A stretch of 22,673 nt of DNA from Lunasporangiospora selenospora. Taxonomy: Eukaryota; Mortierellomycota; Mortierellomycetes; Mortierellales; Mortierellaceae. This document shows positions 1 to 10,400 of the stretch, piece by piece. A program made the position numbers and the translations under genes. Every line of letters starts with the position of its first letter. Within the stretch, counting starts at the first letter, position 1. The stretch covers positions 2,764 to 25,436 of the forward strand of contig JAABOA010000104.1 in assembly GCA_015680635.1 (NCBI GenBank), in the 5' to 3' direction. The notes beneath the pieces are model-generated. The model made no database searches. It worked only from the letters and a program-made list of their open reading frames with translations, and was not told the origin of the DNA.

Positions 1-2
1 GA

Positions 3-116
3 GCCGCTGTGGGGGAGAGCACTGCCTCGGCAGACTGGATTTTAGCAAGGATTGAGCCAGTGGGCAAAGCCGACGTGGAGAGAATCCTGAGGACAAGAGC
101 AGCCACTCGCCACTGA
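3..116 (+). other. Open frame entering from the left edge, possible 3' end of an upstream gene
   Basis: A frame is open from the first bases of the window to a TGA at 114-116 and encodes 37 residues, including ADWILARIEPVGKADVERIL. Most codons begin with G or A, as real coding sequence often does. It could be the last exon of a gene lying to the left, ending about 150 bp before the HUT1-type start. It is too short to exclude chance, and I recognise no family. The following stretch (117-262) holds only C/T-rich leader sequence. Confidence 0.2.
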
Positions 117-189
117 GAGAGGGGGCCAGTCTTTCTTTATGACCTCTCACTCGCTCTTTCTTTCCTTTCGTCTCATCTATTCCTGGCAC

Positions 190-262
190 CCATCCCCGCC
201 TGCTATCCAGCACATCCCATCCATCCTCCCCTCCCCTCCCCCCATTCTCCCACTCAGCAACA
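190..262 (+). promoter_or_regulatory. Pyrimidine-rich leader of the HUT1-type gene
   Basis: The 70 bases before the ATG at 263 are almost entirely C and T, with runs of C around 229-243. Such CT-rich tracts directly upstream of the start are common around fungal transcription start sites. The assignment as core promoter/5' UTR is inference from composition and position; no TATA box is evident. Confidence 0.4.
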
Positions 263-1440
263 ATGCTTCGACTGGCTGGCTGTGTAGCCGGGTATGTCTC
301 TTGTCTGACCATTTGTGTTGTACAATGTCGATCTAGGTTAAATCCCAATGTCTTTGTGATGAGAACTGACCATGAAGCCTTTTCATCACTAGCATTTACA
401 CCTGCTTCCTGACCTGGGGCTATTACCAGGAAAAGGTTTCGACTACACCTTATGGCCAGGATGCCGTCAAGTTTAGATTCTTCATCTTTCTCAACGTCAT
501 CCAGGCCCTGTTTGCCTCAGCGATCGCCTATTTATATCTCAAAGTCCAAGGCAAACCGCTCTCCATGCCTTCAAAGCCCCTCGTTGCCAAATACATTCAG
601 CTTTCCTTCTTGAGCGTTATCGCTTCACCATTCTCCTATGCAGCCCTGAAGCATATCGACTACCCAACCCTGGTTCTTGCAAAGTCGTGCAAACTGGTCC
701 CAGTCATGTTTATGAACATCCTCCTCTACCGTCGCAAGTTCCCTGGCTACAAATATGTTTGTGTCGCTCTTGTCACCATCGGAGTCTCAGGATTCATGCT
801 CCTTGCCCCAGTGGATGGCCACAAGTCAAAGAAGGGCGTTGTCAACAGCTCTCTCTACGGACTCTTCCTCGTGGTCATTAACCTTACGCTGGATGGCATC
901 ATCAACTCAACCCAGGACCAGATCTTCCATACATTCAAAGTATCGGGACAGCAGATGATGTGCTTCATGAACTTATTCATGTCTGGATATATGACGGTCT
1001 GGCTCTTGAATCCCTACAACTCCGAGTTGGCTAGTGCGCTGGCGTTCTGTCAAACTCATCCTGCAATCATCAAGGACATTGTCATGTTTTCGATCTGCGG
1101 TGCACTGGGCCAGTGCTTTATCTTTTACACCCTGGAGAAATATGGATCGCTCTCCTTGGTGACCGTGACCGTGACCAGAAAACTGTTCACGATCCTGCTC
1201 TCGGTCGTTGCCTACGGCCACCACCTTAACGTTGAGCAGTGGCTTATGGTTGCTGTTGTGTTCTCAGGCATTGGCCTGGAGGCCTATGTCAAACGGGCAG
1301 AGAAACTGCAAAAGATGTCCGCTGCTGGCAGCAAGAAGGACGGCATTATCGCTAGCCATACTGAGTTCACGGAAAAAGTTTCTAATACAACAACCGGGAT
1401 CACTCAAAGGACGACTATTGTCGCGCCGAAGCAGCATTAG
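263..1440 (+). CDS. HUT1: UDP-galactose/UDP-sugar (nucleotide-sugar) transporter, SLC35B1/HUT1 family
   Basis: Two exons, 263-291 and 393-1440, with an intron 292-392 (GTATGT..CTAG), give a 358-residue protein. The 29-nt first exon encodes MLRLAGCVAG and the join restores the family start GIYTCFLTWGYYQEKVST. The protein is a multi-pass drug/metabolite-transporter-fold protein. Landmarks are DYPTLVLAKSCKLVPVM (about 99-115), NSTQDQ (181-186) and TVTRKLFTILLS (269-280), all characteristic of the SLC35B subfamily. Family members sit in the ER membrane and move nucleotide sugars; HUT1 has been linked to UDP-galactose transport and protein folding in yeasts, and SLC35B1 has also been reported as an ER ATP/ADP exchanger, so the substrate is not settled here. 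The hydrophilic C-terminus ends APKQH rather than in a dilysine retrieval signal. It is convergent with the heme gene downstream. Confidence 0.93.
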
Positions 1441-1460
1441 AAAATTATGTGATACTCACA

Positions 1461-1466
1461 AATAAA
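1461..1466 (+). terminator. AATAAA polyadenylation signal of the HUT1-type gene
   Basis: A perfect AATAAA lies 20 bp after the TAG stop at 1438-1440, the usual position for a fungal mRNA 3'-end signal. The rest of the 306-bp convergent intergenic stretch (1441-1746) holds nothing else I can identify apart from the opposing signal at 1694-1699. Confidence 0.5.
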
Positions 1467-1693
1467 GAACAGCTGACATTAGTCACAACTTTTTGATGCC
1501 TTACAACCGTTGCCCCGTCACCATAATGTTCATTACACTCTACAATTTTAATTACCCCCGTTAGAATATGGGCTCCTATCAACGAATCAATCGATTATTC
1601 ATCGCATCCGATCATCTAGACTATGTGACAAGAGGTATCTGAGCTGATTGTCTTTTGTCAAAGTACCGAACACGTTTACAACTCTTTAGAACT

Positions 1694-1699
1694 TTTATT
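1694..1699 (-). terminator. AATAAA polyadenylation signal of the uroporphyrinogen decarboxylase gene
   Basis: On the minus strand an AATAAA lies about 47 bp past the TAA stop (1747-1749). Together with the plus-strand signal at 1461 it places the two convergent transcript ends about 230 bp apart. Confidence 0.45.
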
Positions 1700-1746
1700 C
1701 ATCAATGCCTGTCTCCACCAGAATCCGCTTGAGTTCTAATATTTTC

Positions 1747-3606
1747 TTACCCAAGGATATTCATATCACTCTTGATCTCCTTAGCCTTCTCCTCGGCTGC
1801 AACTTCGAGGCCTACTCGATGCACTGTCTTCAGGAACAGCTCCATACCCTCGACGGGAACGCTTGGCAAAATTCCATGACCCAGATTTGCGATATATCGT
1901 CCTGTCGAACCAAACTCACGCACCATCCGTGTAGCTGTTGCCACAATTGCCTCGTCACCTCCCAAGAGAACGCTTGGGTCCATGTTGCCTTGCAATGTCA
2001 CGCGTCCCTTGGTAACTGCCTTGGCAGCCGTTGGTGAATAAGTCCAGTCCAAGGAGACAGTCTCGTATCCGATCACAGCCAGCTTGTCGAGCGCATACCA
2101 TGAGCCCTTTGCAAATACGGTCATTGGTACACTCTCATCCCGGCCAAGAATCTCCTTCACCCGTGTGGCGATCTGCGCCAGGTAAGGCAGAGAGAACTGC
2201 TCAAACTCGTGAGGACCGAGCTCGCCGCCCCAGGACTCAAACACTTGCAACATCTACATTAGTTTAGGCGAGAAGACGAAAGTGGACAGGACAGAACAAA
2301 TAACAAAATTTCTTATTAGAACCTCAGTCACCAAAATACAAATCAGAAGCGGCTGAATTTGGTAAGCGACTACTGATCCATTACCTGAGCTCCGGCACGG
2401 ACTTGGCCGACGAGAAAATCAACGCACACGTCTGTAATGCGACGCAAGAGCTCGTGACTCTCCTGGGGATACTTGTACAACCACTCCTTTGCCTTTGACA
2501 AAGTCTTGCTTCCACCGCCTTCAATCATATAAGACTAAGACGATATTATTAATAAAGGAAATATTGACTAATAAACTTTTACAGCGTAAAGTCTAACCCA
2601 CAGCATATTCTGCTCCATTGGAAGATCCTTACCATCAAAGTCCAAGGGGCACCCACGAATCCAATGAGAGGGACACGTCCATTGAGAGCATGTCTGGTCA
2701 TTGTGATGGCATCAAAGACATACTGGAGCTCCTTGTTGACATCAACACTTTCCTTCAACTTTGTATGCACTTCTTCAGGTTTTACCAAAGGGTCTGGGAA
2801 GTGAGGACCCTTGCCAGGTACCATCTCAACCTCCATTCCCAATGCCTGTGGGATAACCAAGATGTCCGAGAAGATGATTGACGCGTCCAAAAGACCATCG
2901 TAACGATCAATTGGCTGCAAAGTCACCTTGGTCGCCAATTCGGGAGTGCGGCAGATCTTGAAAAAGTCGTTCATGACCCGCTCCTCTCGGAACTCTAAAG
3001 GAGGTAAAAGGATCGGGATAGAAAATATAGTTTGGTTGAGCGATCTACTTTGGAAAGAACAGTAACCATGCGACTCTGCCAAGGAGTGCCGAGGAGTAGT
3101 TTTCTCTGCACAGACTCGTTTCTTTCAGGTAGCCTGACAACTAGTACATAGTCCAGAGTCATAGCCAAGAAGCGAAATGAAGAAAGCAAAGATGCCATCC
3201 GCGACCGGCTAATATCCAAAGTTCCAATATTGACAAAAGCTCCTTCCGAGGTTTCCATAGAGTCCCATGATATCGTTTTTTTTTGGTTTTTTTTTTTTTT
3301 TTGCGCCATCAGGCTTTTGCAAATTAACTCGAAGGTTGAGATGCTCAATTTGATCTCAATGTGGTGGAATCGATTGCGTCTTTAGCCATCCCTTGACAAG
3401 AATATCTTCTCTGGTCATCATCTTAGCTGCTCATGATTCGATGACAAGTCAATGGAGTTGCTTCCTTCGTGTACTTGTGACCTACCAGGAAGGTAACGAC
3501 CAGCCTGACGCATGACCCAGACTGGTGCGCGTTCAGTCTTTTCGCCGCGGGCAGCCCTGAGGATCAGGTCATTCTTGAGGGGAGGGAAAGGTTTGGGGTC
3601 GGCCAT
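1747..3606 (-). CDS. HEM12: Uroporphyrinogen decarboxylase (heme biosynthesis)
   Basis: Four exons on the minus strand: 3486-3606, 2633-2994, 2385-2534 and 1747-2253, all with GT..AG introns, encode 379 residues (animal and yeast enzymes are about 360-367). The enzyme removes four acetate carboxyls from uroporphyrinogen III to give coproporphyrinogen III in the cytosol. The motif [19 protein letters not shown] spans the first splice junction and carries the two substrate-binding arginines (R33, R37). The catalytic aspartate is in [17 protein letters not shown] (D84), Tyr163 is in SYMIEGGG, Ser218 in QVFESWGG and the conserved His337 in YIANLGHG. All residues known to matter in the human enzyme are present, so it should be active. 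The first intron is long (491 nt) and holds homopolymer tracts. The start is the ATG giving [18 protein letters not shown], which matches family N-termini. Its start lies 289 bp downstream of the stop of the next gene on the same strand. Confidence 0.96.
3276..3302. repeat. T9-GG-T16 homopolymer tract inside the first intron of the heme gene
   Basis: On the plus strand nine T, two G and sixteen T follow one another; on the sense strand of the gene this is an A-rich tract in the middle of its long first intron. It is simple low-complexity sequence, prone to length errors in assembly, and has no coding effect. Confidence 0.85.
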
Positions 3607-3895
3607 GTCGGAGGTAAAGCAATGAATGAGGATGTGATCTGATTGTAAAAAAAGGTCTTAAAAAGTATATTTGTGACTCCTCTTCCTTCAGGAACTAGCC
3701 TGCTCACCACATACACTCCTCGGCCATGTTCTTACTCTGGCGTTTCATTTCTTTCATTTCATTTATTGAGTATGTTTGTTCGTTTCATTACATCTTTATG
3801 GACATGAGCAATAACAATAGTAAAAAGAATATATAACCTGAAATTCATAGAAGTCAAAGAGAACAACGAGAGTCCTGCGTGTATCGCGACCTTGT
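3607..3895 (-). promoter_or_regulatory. Intergenic spacer: CBS-PB1 3' end and heme-gene promoter
   Basis: This 289-bp spacer separates two genes read on the minus strand. A minus-strand AATAAA (3762-3767) lies about 129 bp after the TAA of the CBS-PB1 gene and is its likely polyadenylation signal. The remaining 155 bp or so must hold the promoter of the uroporphyrinogen decarboxylase gene, unless transcription starts further back. I see no clear TATA or CCAAT box. Confidence 0.4.
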
Positions 3896-6800
3896 CTATT
3901 TCCTCATCATGCCAAACACCACTGCAATCACCAAGCCCACACCAAGTCCGACAGCGCCTGAAATGACCAACGGGTTCATTGCGCTATCGGCTGGCGGCGA
4001 CGACGATGGCGACGACGACGGCAAGGAGGGTGGGCCGGCTTCGACCCGCTTCTCATTCTTTGAGGACACGGCCACGGACAAACGAATAAGTGGCCACCGG
4101 TTCCGATACGCCATCTGGACGGCATCCACAATATCAGAGTCTTGAAGGATCAGCACCTGGTCATTCTCTTCATCGCAATAGCTCATTGTCACTTCTGCAC
4201 TAAGCTCCAGTCCTCCGATTTTCTCTCGGACCTTATCATACAACTCCTTATACGACCGGGAGCTTGATGCAAATCGGTGTACCTGCCCACTCACGTTCTC
4301 CTTAAACTTGAATGTAAATTCAGTAGCGAACTCATCGCCTACAGCCGACATAGGCGGCATCGCTGCTGGTGAGCCCAAACGAACAGAGGACTCCATCACA
4401 CTACCTCCAGCACCATAATTGGCTTCTGAGTGTGGTGGCGCAAAGGACCTGACATCCGAAGCCGAAATTTCCGATCCAGTATCATCTCGCGCAAAAGTCG
4501 ATTCCCAGAACTTGTTCCAGACTGGACCCTGGCCCTCGGAGGCAGTATCGCCCTGAATTGAACCCATCTGATTCAGCATTGCCAATGAGACCTGCAAAAC
4601 ATCCACAAGGCCAGCCATCTGGTTATGGTCATCCACAACAGGCAAATGCAAATATCTGTTATCGTGCATCTTCTTGAGTGCTTCCAGAACGGTCATGCTC
4701 GATCGAACAGTGTCTGGGTGGGGCGTCATCACACGGATCACCGATGTCCTGTCTGGCTCCAATCCTGCAGCCATGACTCTCACCACAATATCCTAGTGAC
4801 ATAATAAAATTATCATTAGAAAGAGCCTAGTGGGCTTGCAGAAGGCTGATTTCGGGTGTTTGATCTAATAACATCCCATCTTACCTTAGTGGTGAAAATT
4901 CCAGCAATACGGCCATCCTCCATGATCAAGCTGGCAGTAGTGTGATACTGCTTCATCAACTTTGACGCCTCTCTCACGGAGGTTCTAGTTTGAATTTCAG
5001 CAACCCCATTGCTCTCATCCAGAATCGTGTTCAGGTCGGGCGAGGACATCTTTTCTCTCATCTAAATTTTGTTCAACCAAAAGAAAGAGTTAGCCTTTTA
5101 GCAATTGATTTATCCAGTTGCCATTTTTCTTTGCCAATAAATATGAGATAGAATAAACATTACCAGTTCAACATAGTTTTGAAGCTCTGGATTAGCAGGT
5201 GCAGCCCACTCTGACTGCATGCCTTCAAGAGCATCCACCAATTTTTTAGAAGACTGATGGGCCTTCTCCAGTTTCTCCAAGGCCTCGTACAAACACTTTG
5301 TAATGTCAAGCAATCCGACAACATCGCCTAAAATCACCCAGAAAACAACCAACTTGGCATTAGTTTCTCGTTTAACATTTTGACATACGCCACCTCCCTG
5401 GGACAATACAATACCATCAGAATTTAAACAGGGCAAGTGACGGAAACCGCCACTCACCATCCTGTTAAGCGCCTCAGTCGCGTTTGTGTCTGTGGTAACG
5501 CAGTATGGGTTCTATTCGTGAAAGATAATAGCACCAAAATGAGTCAATTAGCAGAGTTCGAGAGCAAAGTGAATGAAATTCATGATGTGATCCCGGAGTA
5601 TACATACCCTAGTCATGACCTGAGCTAGCAAGGTGTTGCGAATATCAAGTCCCTCGGAGACGACACGGAAAGCCAGATCTTTATCGGTCATAATACCTAG
5701 AACCATAGAAGATTCAGTATACGACATCCACTCCACGTCAGCAAACTCTTCATCGTGCATTTTCAAATGTTGTCTTGTACTAAAGACAATTCAAAGAAGA
5801 AAGGAGTACATACCGACAAGCGTCTGCTCTTGAGCGTCAATCACAAGAACAGCATCCGCCCTATTGTAGATGGTAGAATAGCCGAGTGGATGTTATGTCA
5901 AGGCATCGTAAACAGTCATCCTTCCAGAGAGAACTTTCACAATGATAGCATAGACTGCATCGATTCGGGCAAAGACAAGACGATAGACACACGACAACAA
6001 CCTCTCCTCCTCATATCCCCTCATAATCTCTGAGTACTCCACTTAAAAAGGAGGATGCTCAGCTGCTGTAGTAATTGGGTTGTGCTGGATTGATAGGAAT
6101 GTTGCCCAACGCTCTCTGACCAGGATTGACTGTTCGTTACCTCTTGGCAGCCATGATTCTATTTTAGAGAAAGAGAGACGGACTGGTGAGCACTTATTCC
6201 TTTCTTCAAGACCACTGTAATCTTCTGTCAGTGGGGCGCAAACATATCAGAGCGTCAGAGCTGAGCCGAGGAGAGCAGGACTGAACTAAGTTCGATGGCC
6301 CCTCCCACTCGTCCTCCATGTCTTCCCCTTGTTGCCAGGGCGGGAGAGGCAAGATCCGAATCTGCGCTGCCTCGGCACCGTGTCTCTTTCTCTCACTCTT
6401 ACCTTGCAGCATCTACGACCATGGCAGTGTCCGGGAGCGTGATTGCAGGGGATGGTCTAAGGGGATCCATATTACATGATACCAAAGAAGGTACAAGTGT
6501 TAAAAAGGAGACGAACAACAGTCATAGCCAAACAAAGGAACAAAAGGTTCCTTGGGGTCAGAGCGTGCATGGTCGTTTTTGCAGCTCTTTTCATTTTGTC
6601 TCCTGGACATCCCTGTCTCCGTTGGTCTCGCATCTGTGCCTGACGGAAAGCCTGAATGCGAGTCCCGTTGGGGGGAAGCAAAATATCAAGGAGAAAAATA
6701 TCCTTTCTGTTGGGTCGAAAAGCCCTTACCGGAGTGACCCGACGGTGCCTTGGACGGGGCGAGTGGACCCATGGGCCCTTGTGGCAGGATTCTTGCGGCC

Positions 6801-6995
6801 GAGCTCCTGGTCAAGCTTCTTACGCAAAGCATCGTCCTTGCGCGATTGCCGCTTGCGGGCCATCTCGGATGCTGAGAGACCATCAGCGGATGATGCTGCA
6901 TTGCTGTTGGGTCCAGCGACAGTGGTACGTTTTACGGTCGGAGCGCCGACGGTCGACCCTGCGTTAGACTTTGAGTAGGTCGTATTTCTCAACAT
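3896..6995 (-). CDS. Four-CBS-domain plus PB1-domain protein with C-terminal membrane anchor
   Basis: Nine minus-strand exons join in frame to 602 residues: 6730-6995, 6403-6456, 6141-6158, 5814-5860, 5608-5696, 5415-5511, 5164-5327, 4885-5061, 3896-4792. Order: Ser/Thr-rich N-terminus with a basic helix SEMARKRQSRKDDALRKKLD; CBS1 (about 89-150, LRPSPAITLPDTAMVVDAAR..); CBS2 (156-213, VMTRNPYCVTTDTNATEAL..); CBS3 (about 255-305) and CBS4 (about 322-375, VMTPHPDTVRSSMTVLEAL..); a PB1 domain (461-546) with the acidic stretch YCDEENDQVLILQDSDI; a Ser/Pro linker; and one hydrophobic segment (578-597) ending in GMMRK. CBS pairs bind adenine nucleotides or similar ligands; PB1 mediates head-to-tail protein pairing. 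The architecture matches fungal proteins such as fission yeast Mug70 and plant CBSCBSPB proteins, whose role is poorly known. The tail suggests a tail-anchored protein with the CBS/PB1 part in the cytosol. The donor of exon 6 (GTATTG at 5414) is the least certain junction. Divergent from the TFIP11 gene. Confidence 0.88.
6141..6158 (-). other. 18-nt microexon of the CBS-PB1 gene
   Basis: The exon A-ATC-ATG-GCT-GCC-AAG-AG lies between an AATAG acceptor and a GTAACG donor, flanked by introns of 244 and 280 nt. It supplies the residues between DAAR and ADAVLV, giving DAARIMAAKRADAVLV, which is the normal first helix and strand of a CBS domain. Phases on both sides are identical (two bases before, one after), so skipping it would delete six residues in frame. 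Without it the CBS1 helix is too short, which is the main support for the call. Confidence 0.8.
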
Positions 6996-7430
6996 TGGAC
7001 GGCTAGATGCTGATTGCTGAGAAGTGAGCTAGAAGGAAGAGGAATATGGGCGATTGGTGTGTTGGAGTGGACGATGAGAAGAGTGGAGAGGTGGACGTAA
7101 AATCGACCTGGAGAGAACAAGAGATGGCAGGTCTGGATGATGGTATGACAAAGATTGGAGAAGGAAACGACGGGGGGAAAAGCTGGCCCTGTGTGACGTG
7201 GTTTCTTGCACTTCTGTCGAGGTTGCTGAATGATCATTGCTCATTGTGTTCTTGGCTTCGAATGGGCAGACCCTGGACCAACCTCATCGATCCGCCTCAT
7301 CGACCCGCTTCATCGGCCTGCATCTCATCAGCTTGTACTGGCACTTGTTGACAGGATCCAATCCCAGGAATAGGACGACTGGAGGCGTCTTCTTTCACTC
7401 ACTACCCGTGCATACTAAAGAACTCTAATA
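6996..7430. promoter_or_regulatory. Divergent promoter between the CBS-PB1 and TFIP11 genes
   Basis: Both genes start outward from this 435-bp stretch, so it must carry both promoters. On the minus strand a CCAAT box (7053-7057) stands about 58 bp before the CBS-PB1 start codon. Close to the TFIP11 side is a three-fold 13-bp tandem repeat (7282-7320). No TATA box is obvious and no further gene is visible; the short open frames on both strands here resemble no protein I know. Confidence 0.5.
7282..7320 (+). repeat. Three tandem 13-bp units (CCTCATCGAYCCG) upstream of TFIP11
   Basis: Units at 7282-7294 and 7295-7307 differ at one base, and 7308-7320 (CTTCATCGGCCTG) is a weaker third copy. The array ends 110 bp before the ATG at 7431, where an upstream activating element would lie. 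A binding-site role is inference. Confidence 0.55.
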
Positions 7431-10400
7431 ATGGGAAGAAAGAAGCACGCCCTGAACGACGATTATGCATCGTCTTCAGACGAAGATCAGCCTCGAGAAA
7501 AATCCAGAGATGACTCTTTTGCAGGTATTACACTTGGTTGGATCGCGGTTGTGCTATAATATTTTATCTCTACAAACACTAATGATTTTCTCTCGTATCG
7601 ACCAGATCCTATGCACCAGAGGAAACGAAAGCATGCGAAAGATGAAGCCATTTACGGGTCTTTTTATGACTGGGGATCTGACGAGGACGAAGCTAAGCAG
7701 AAATCAAACAGGAGATCTGGGCGCTCGCGAGAATTTGCTTTCGTCTCGGCCTCCTCCTCCGCACCATCGTCCAAGGACCCAAAACATCCAAGAGTCAGGT
7801 CATCCCATGCTGATGAGTCTATGTCAGGATCTGATTCAGAGCGAGGCGATAATAACGATGATGACGATATTGGCGATAGTAGGAGGAACTCGGATGATAT
7901 GGATTCTGATGGTCGTGCAGAGGATAGGGATATCGAAATGGAAGAAGTTGGCGACGAGGATGAGGATGACGAGGATGAGGACGAACGGGCTGCCAGAAAA
8001 GCGCGCGAGGCTGCATTCAAAGAAAAACGCCAGCGGGAACAAGCAGAACTAGACACATATGAAGACAAACCCCAGAAACAACGCCCGCAGATGGGGATGG
8101 CTCACACCAACAATCTAATGCAACCACCTTTGCAACATCGGCCAAACCCTATAGCTTCAAGAAACTTTTCACCCGCCACATCGAGCCCTCAGTCAGACTC
8201 ACCCGTCACCACACCCGTCAAAGTTAGCAAGGATTATGGTTCTTTCTCTGCCAAGGGAAGTGGGTTCGGTCTCAAAATGCTGGAGAGGATGGGTTGGAAA
8301 AAGGGATATGGTTTGGGTTCTGGTGGCTCTGGTATTGTCGAGCCTATCGAGACGAAGCAAAGACCTGTCAAGATGGGTATCGGTTTTGGTGGATTCAAGG
8401 AAAAGACTGCCCAGACAGTTGCGGAGGAAAAGCGAAGGGGTCTGCCTGTTTCTTCAGATGAGGACGAGGAGCCTGAACCTCAGGCAAAGGGCAAAGGAAA
8501 GAATAAGGGAAAGGGAAAGGGTGATATTTCTACTCCAGCGGATGGATGGAAGCAAGCAGCAAGCCGCAAGAGTGCTAGGACAGGACCAAGGATTGAGTAC
8601 AAGACCGCAACAGAAATTCAGCAGGAGATTGAGTCTGGAGATTTGCCTATGGCCCCAGCGCAGACTCAGAAAATCATAGACATGACAGGCAAGACTGTAA
8701 GTATCCCTTTGAGTTACACGATGTAGAGGAAACTTAGACTCCCGGCTACCGATACTAACCGCTGATGCGTAACTCTCTTTTAGGTCCGAGAACTATCTTC
8801 TATGAGCCAAATCAGCTCGGCAATCGCCCGATCTGACGAGCGCTTCCCCGAGCTCCGACACAATCTCGAGCTAATGGCCGACATCTCAACTACAGACCTG
8901 GAGCAGCTTGCGAGAAAACAGAAAACAGACCATATTCGCCAACAAACGCTAGAGAAAGACGGTCAGAGAATTCAACATCTTGTCACCCAAGATGAAACGA
9001 ACATTGAGAGGCTCGTCAAAGCCATGTCGATTGCGGACCAATGTCAAAAAATAGCCAATGAGGTCAAAGAAGCCACCAGTGACACAACAGGTGTTCCCGC
9101 GGTTGAAATCAAGGAGGATTATCTGGCAATGGCATTCAAGGAACCATTCGATCTTTTTTCAGGACTTTATTTTGAGGAATACAAGCTTTACGAACTTGAC
9201 CAGATTGTCATGGCATCCATTCAGGAAAGCTTCAAACGCCTTCTCAAAGATTGGGACGTTCTTTCGACTCCAACACTCGGCGCTGGGCTGTTCAAAAAAT
9301 GGCAAAAGCTACTAAGAACTAGCCGCGTTGTCTATGAAGATACACGAGGCCCCGTGTATGATGCGCGCGACGGAGCCTCACTTTTCGGTGGACATAAGCA
9401 GCAACAGCACGAGGCAATGTCAGCATACGAATCGCTCCTGAACCAACACTGGCTGCCTAAGGTGCGATCAGCTCTTAATAATAGATGGGACCCCCGCGAC
9501 TGTGACTCTGTAATAGAGCTGCTGGAAGCCTGGGCCCCGCCTTTGCTGCCTATGTTTATCCAAGACAACATAGTGACACAACTGATCATGCCCAAGCTAC
9601 AAAAACAAGTAGATCAGTGGACACCACGCGATGAGTTGATGCTACATACGTGGATTCACCCATGGCTCCCTGTCCTTGGACAAGCCCGACTTGAACAAGA
9701 GCTCTTTGCTGAGGTGCGGAGAAAATTGGCTACGGGCCTTACTTCTTGGTCGGCTCTTGATCCTTCAGGGCTTCAGGTGCTTGACCCTTGGCGAGGGGTT
9801 TTTGATCCAACAGACATGGAGATATTGTTGCTAAAGTCTGTGCTACCCAAGCTGGTTGAGGCGCTTCAGGCGCTTGAAATCAATCCTCGAGACCAGCACC
9901 TGGAAATCCTTCAAGCAGTTTTGCCTTGGCACATTTTTTTCCCAAGCACAACATTCAGCTCCTTGCTTTTGAATGAGTTTTTCCCAAAGTGGCATCGTGT
10001 CCTCTATCTTTGGCTTACGCACCCAGAATCGTCGTCGAATACAGATCTACAGGTCTCGCAATGGTATCACTGGTGGAAAAGGCTTTTCCCGCAAGAGGTA
10101 CTACAAGAACCGGCTGTTGCAGCAGGATTCAGGCAGGGATTGGACATGATCAACCAGTTCATGGCTGGACTCGAGATAAGGTCGCCCGCCGAAGTTGGAT
10201 CNNNNNNNNNNGACTGCCAGCAAACGGCAATGGCGGCAATGGCGCCTCAAGCAATGAAACTCAATCTGTCTTGGGCCGACTCCAGACCAAGAAACATCTG
10301 GCAACATCTGTATCGTTCAAGGATCTTGTCCAAGATTACGCGACCCAAAACTCGCTTCTATTTGTCTTAACGCGTCAGATCCATGATCGGTCAGGTCGAC

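Noticed and set aside
5861-6060. Minus-strand reading with TVYDALT near 5900 as the start of CBS1
   Set aside because: It resembles a CBS motif but runs into a TAA and gives the wrong spacing; the microexon at 6141-6158 joined to exon 2 gives an exact motif instead.
6295-6978. 227-codon plus-strand open frame antisense to the CBS-PB1 gene
   Set aside because: It covers exons and introns of a well supported minus-strand gene and has no recognisable protein features.
7664-8068. 134-codon minus-strand open frame rich in serine
   Set aside because: It is the antisense shadow of the acidic region of the TFIP11 gene, whose GAT/GAG/GAC codons read as Ser, Leu and Val codons on the other strand.
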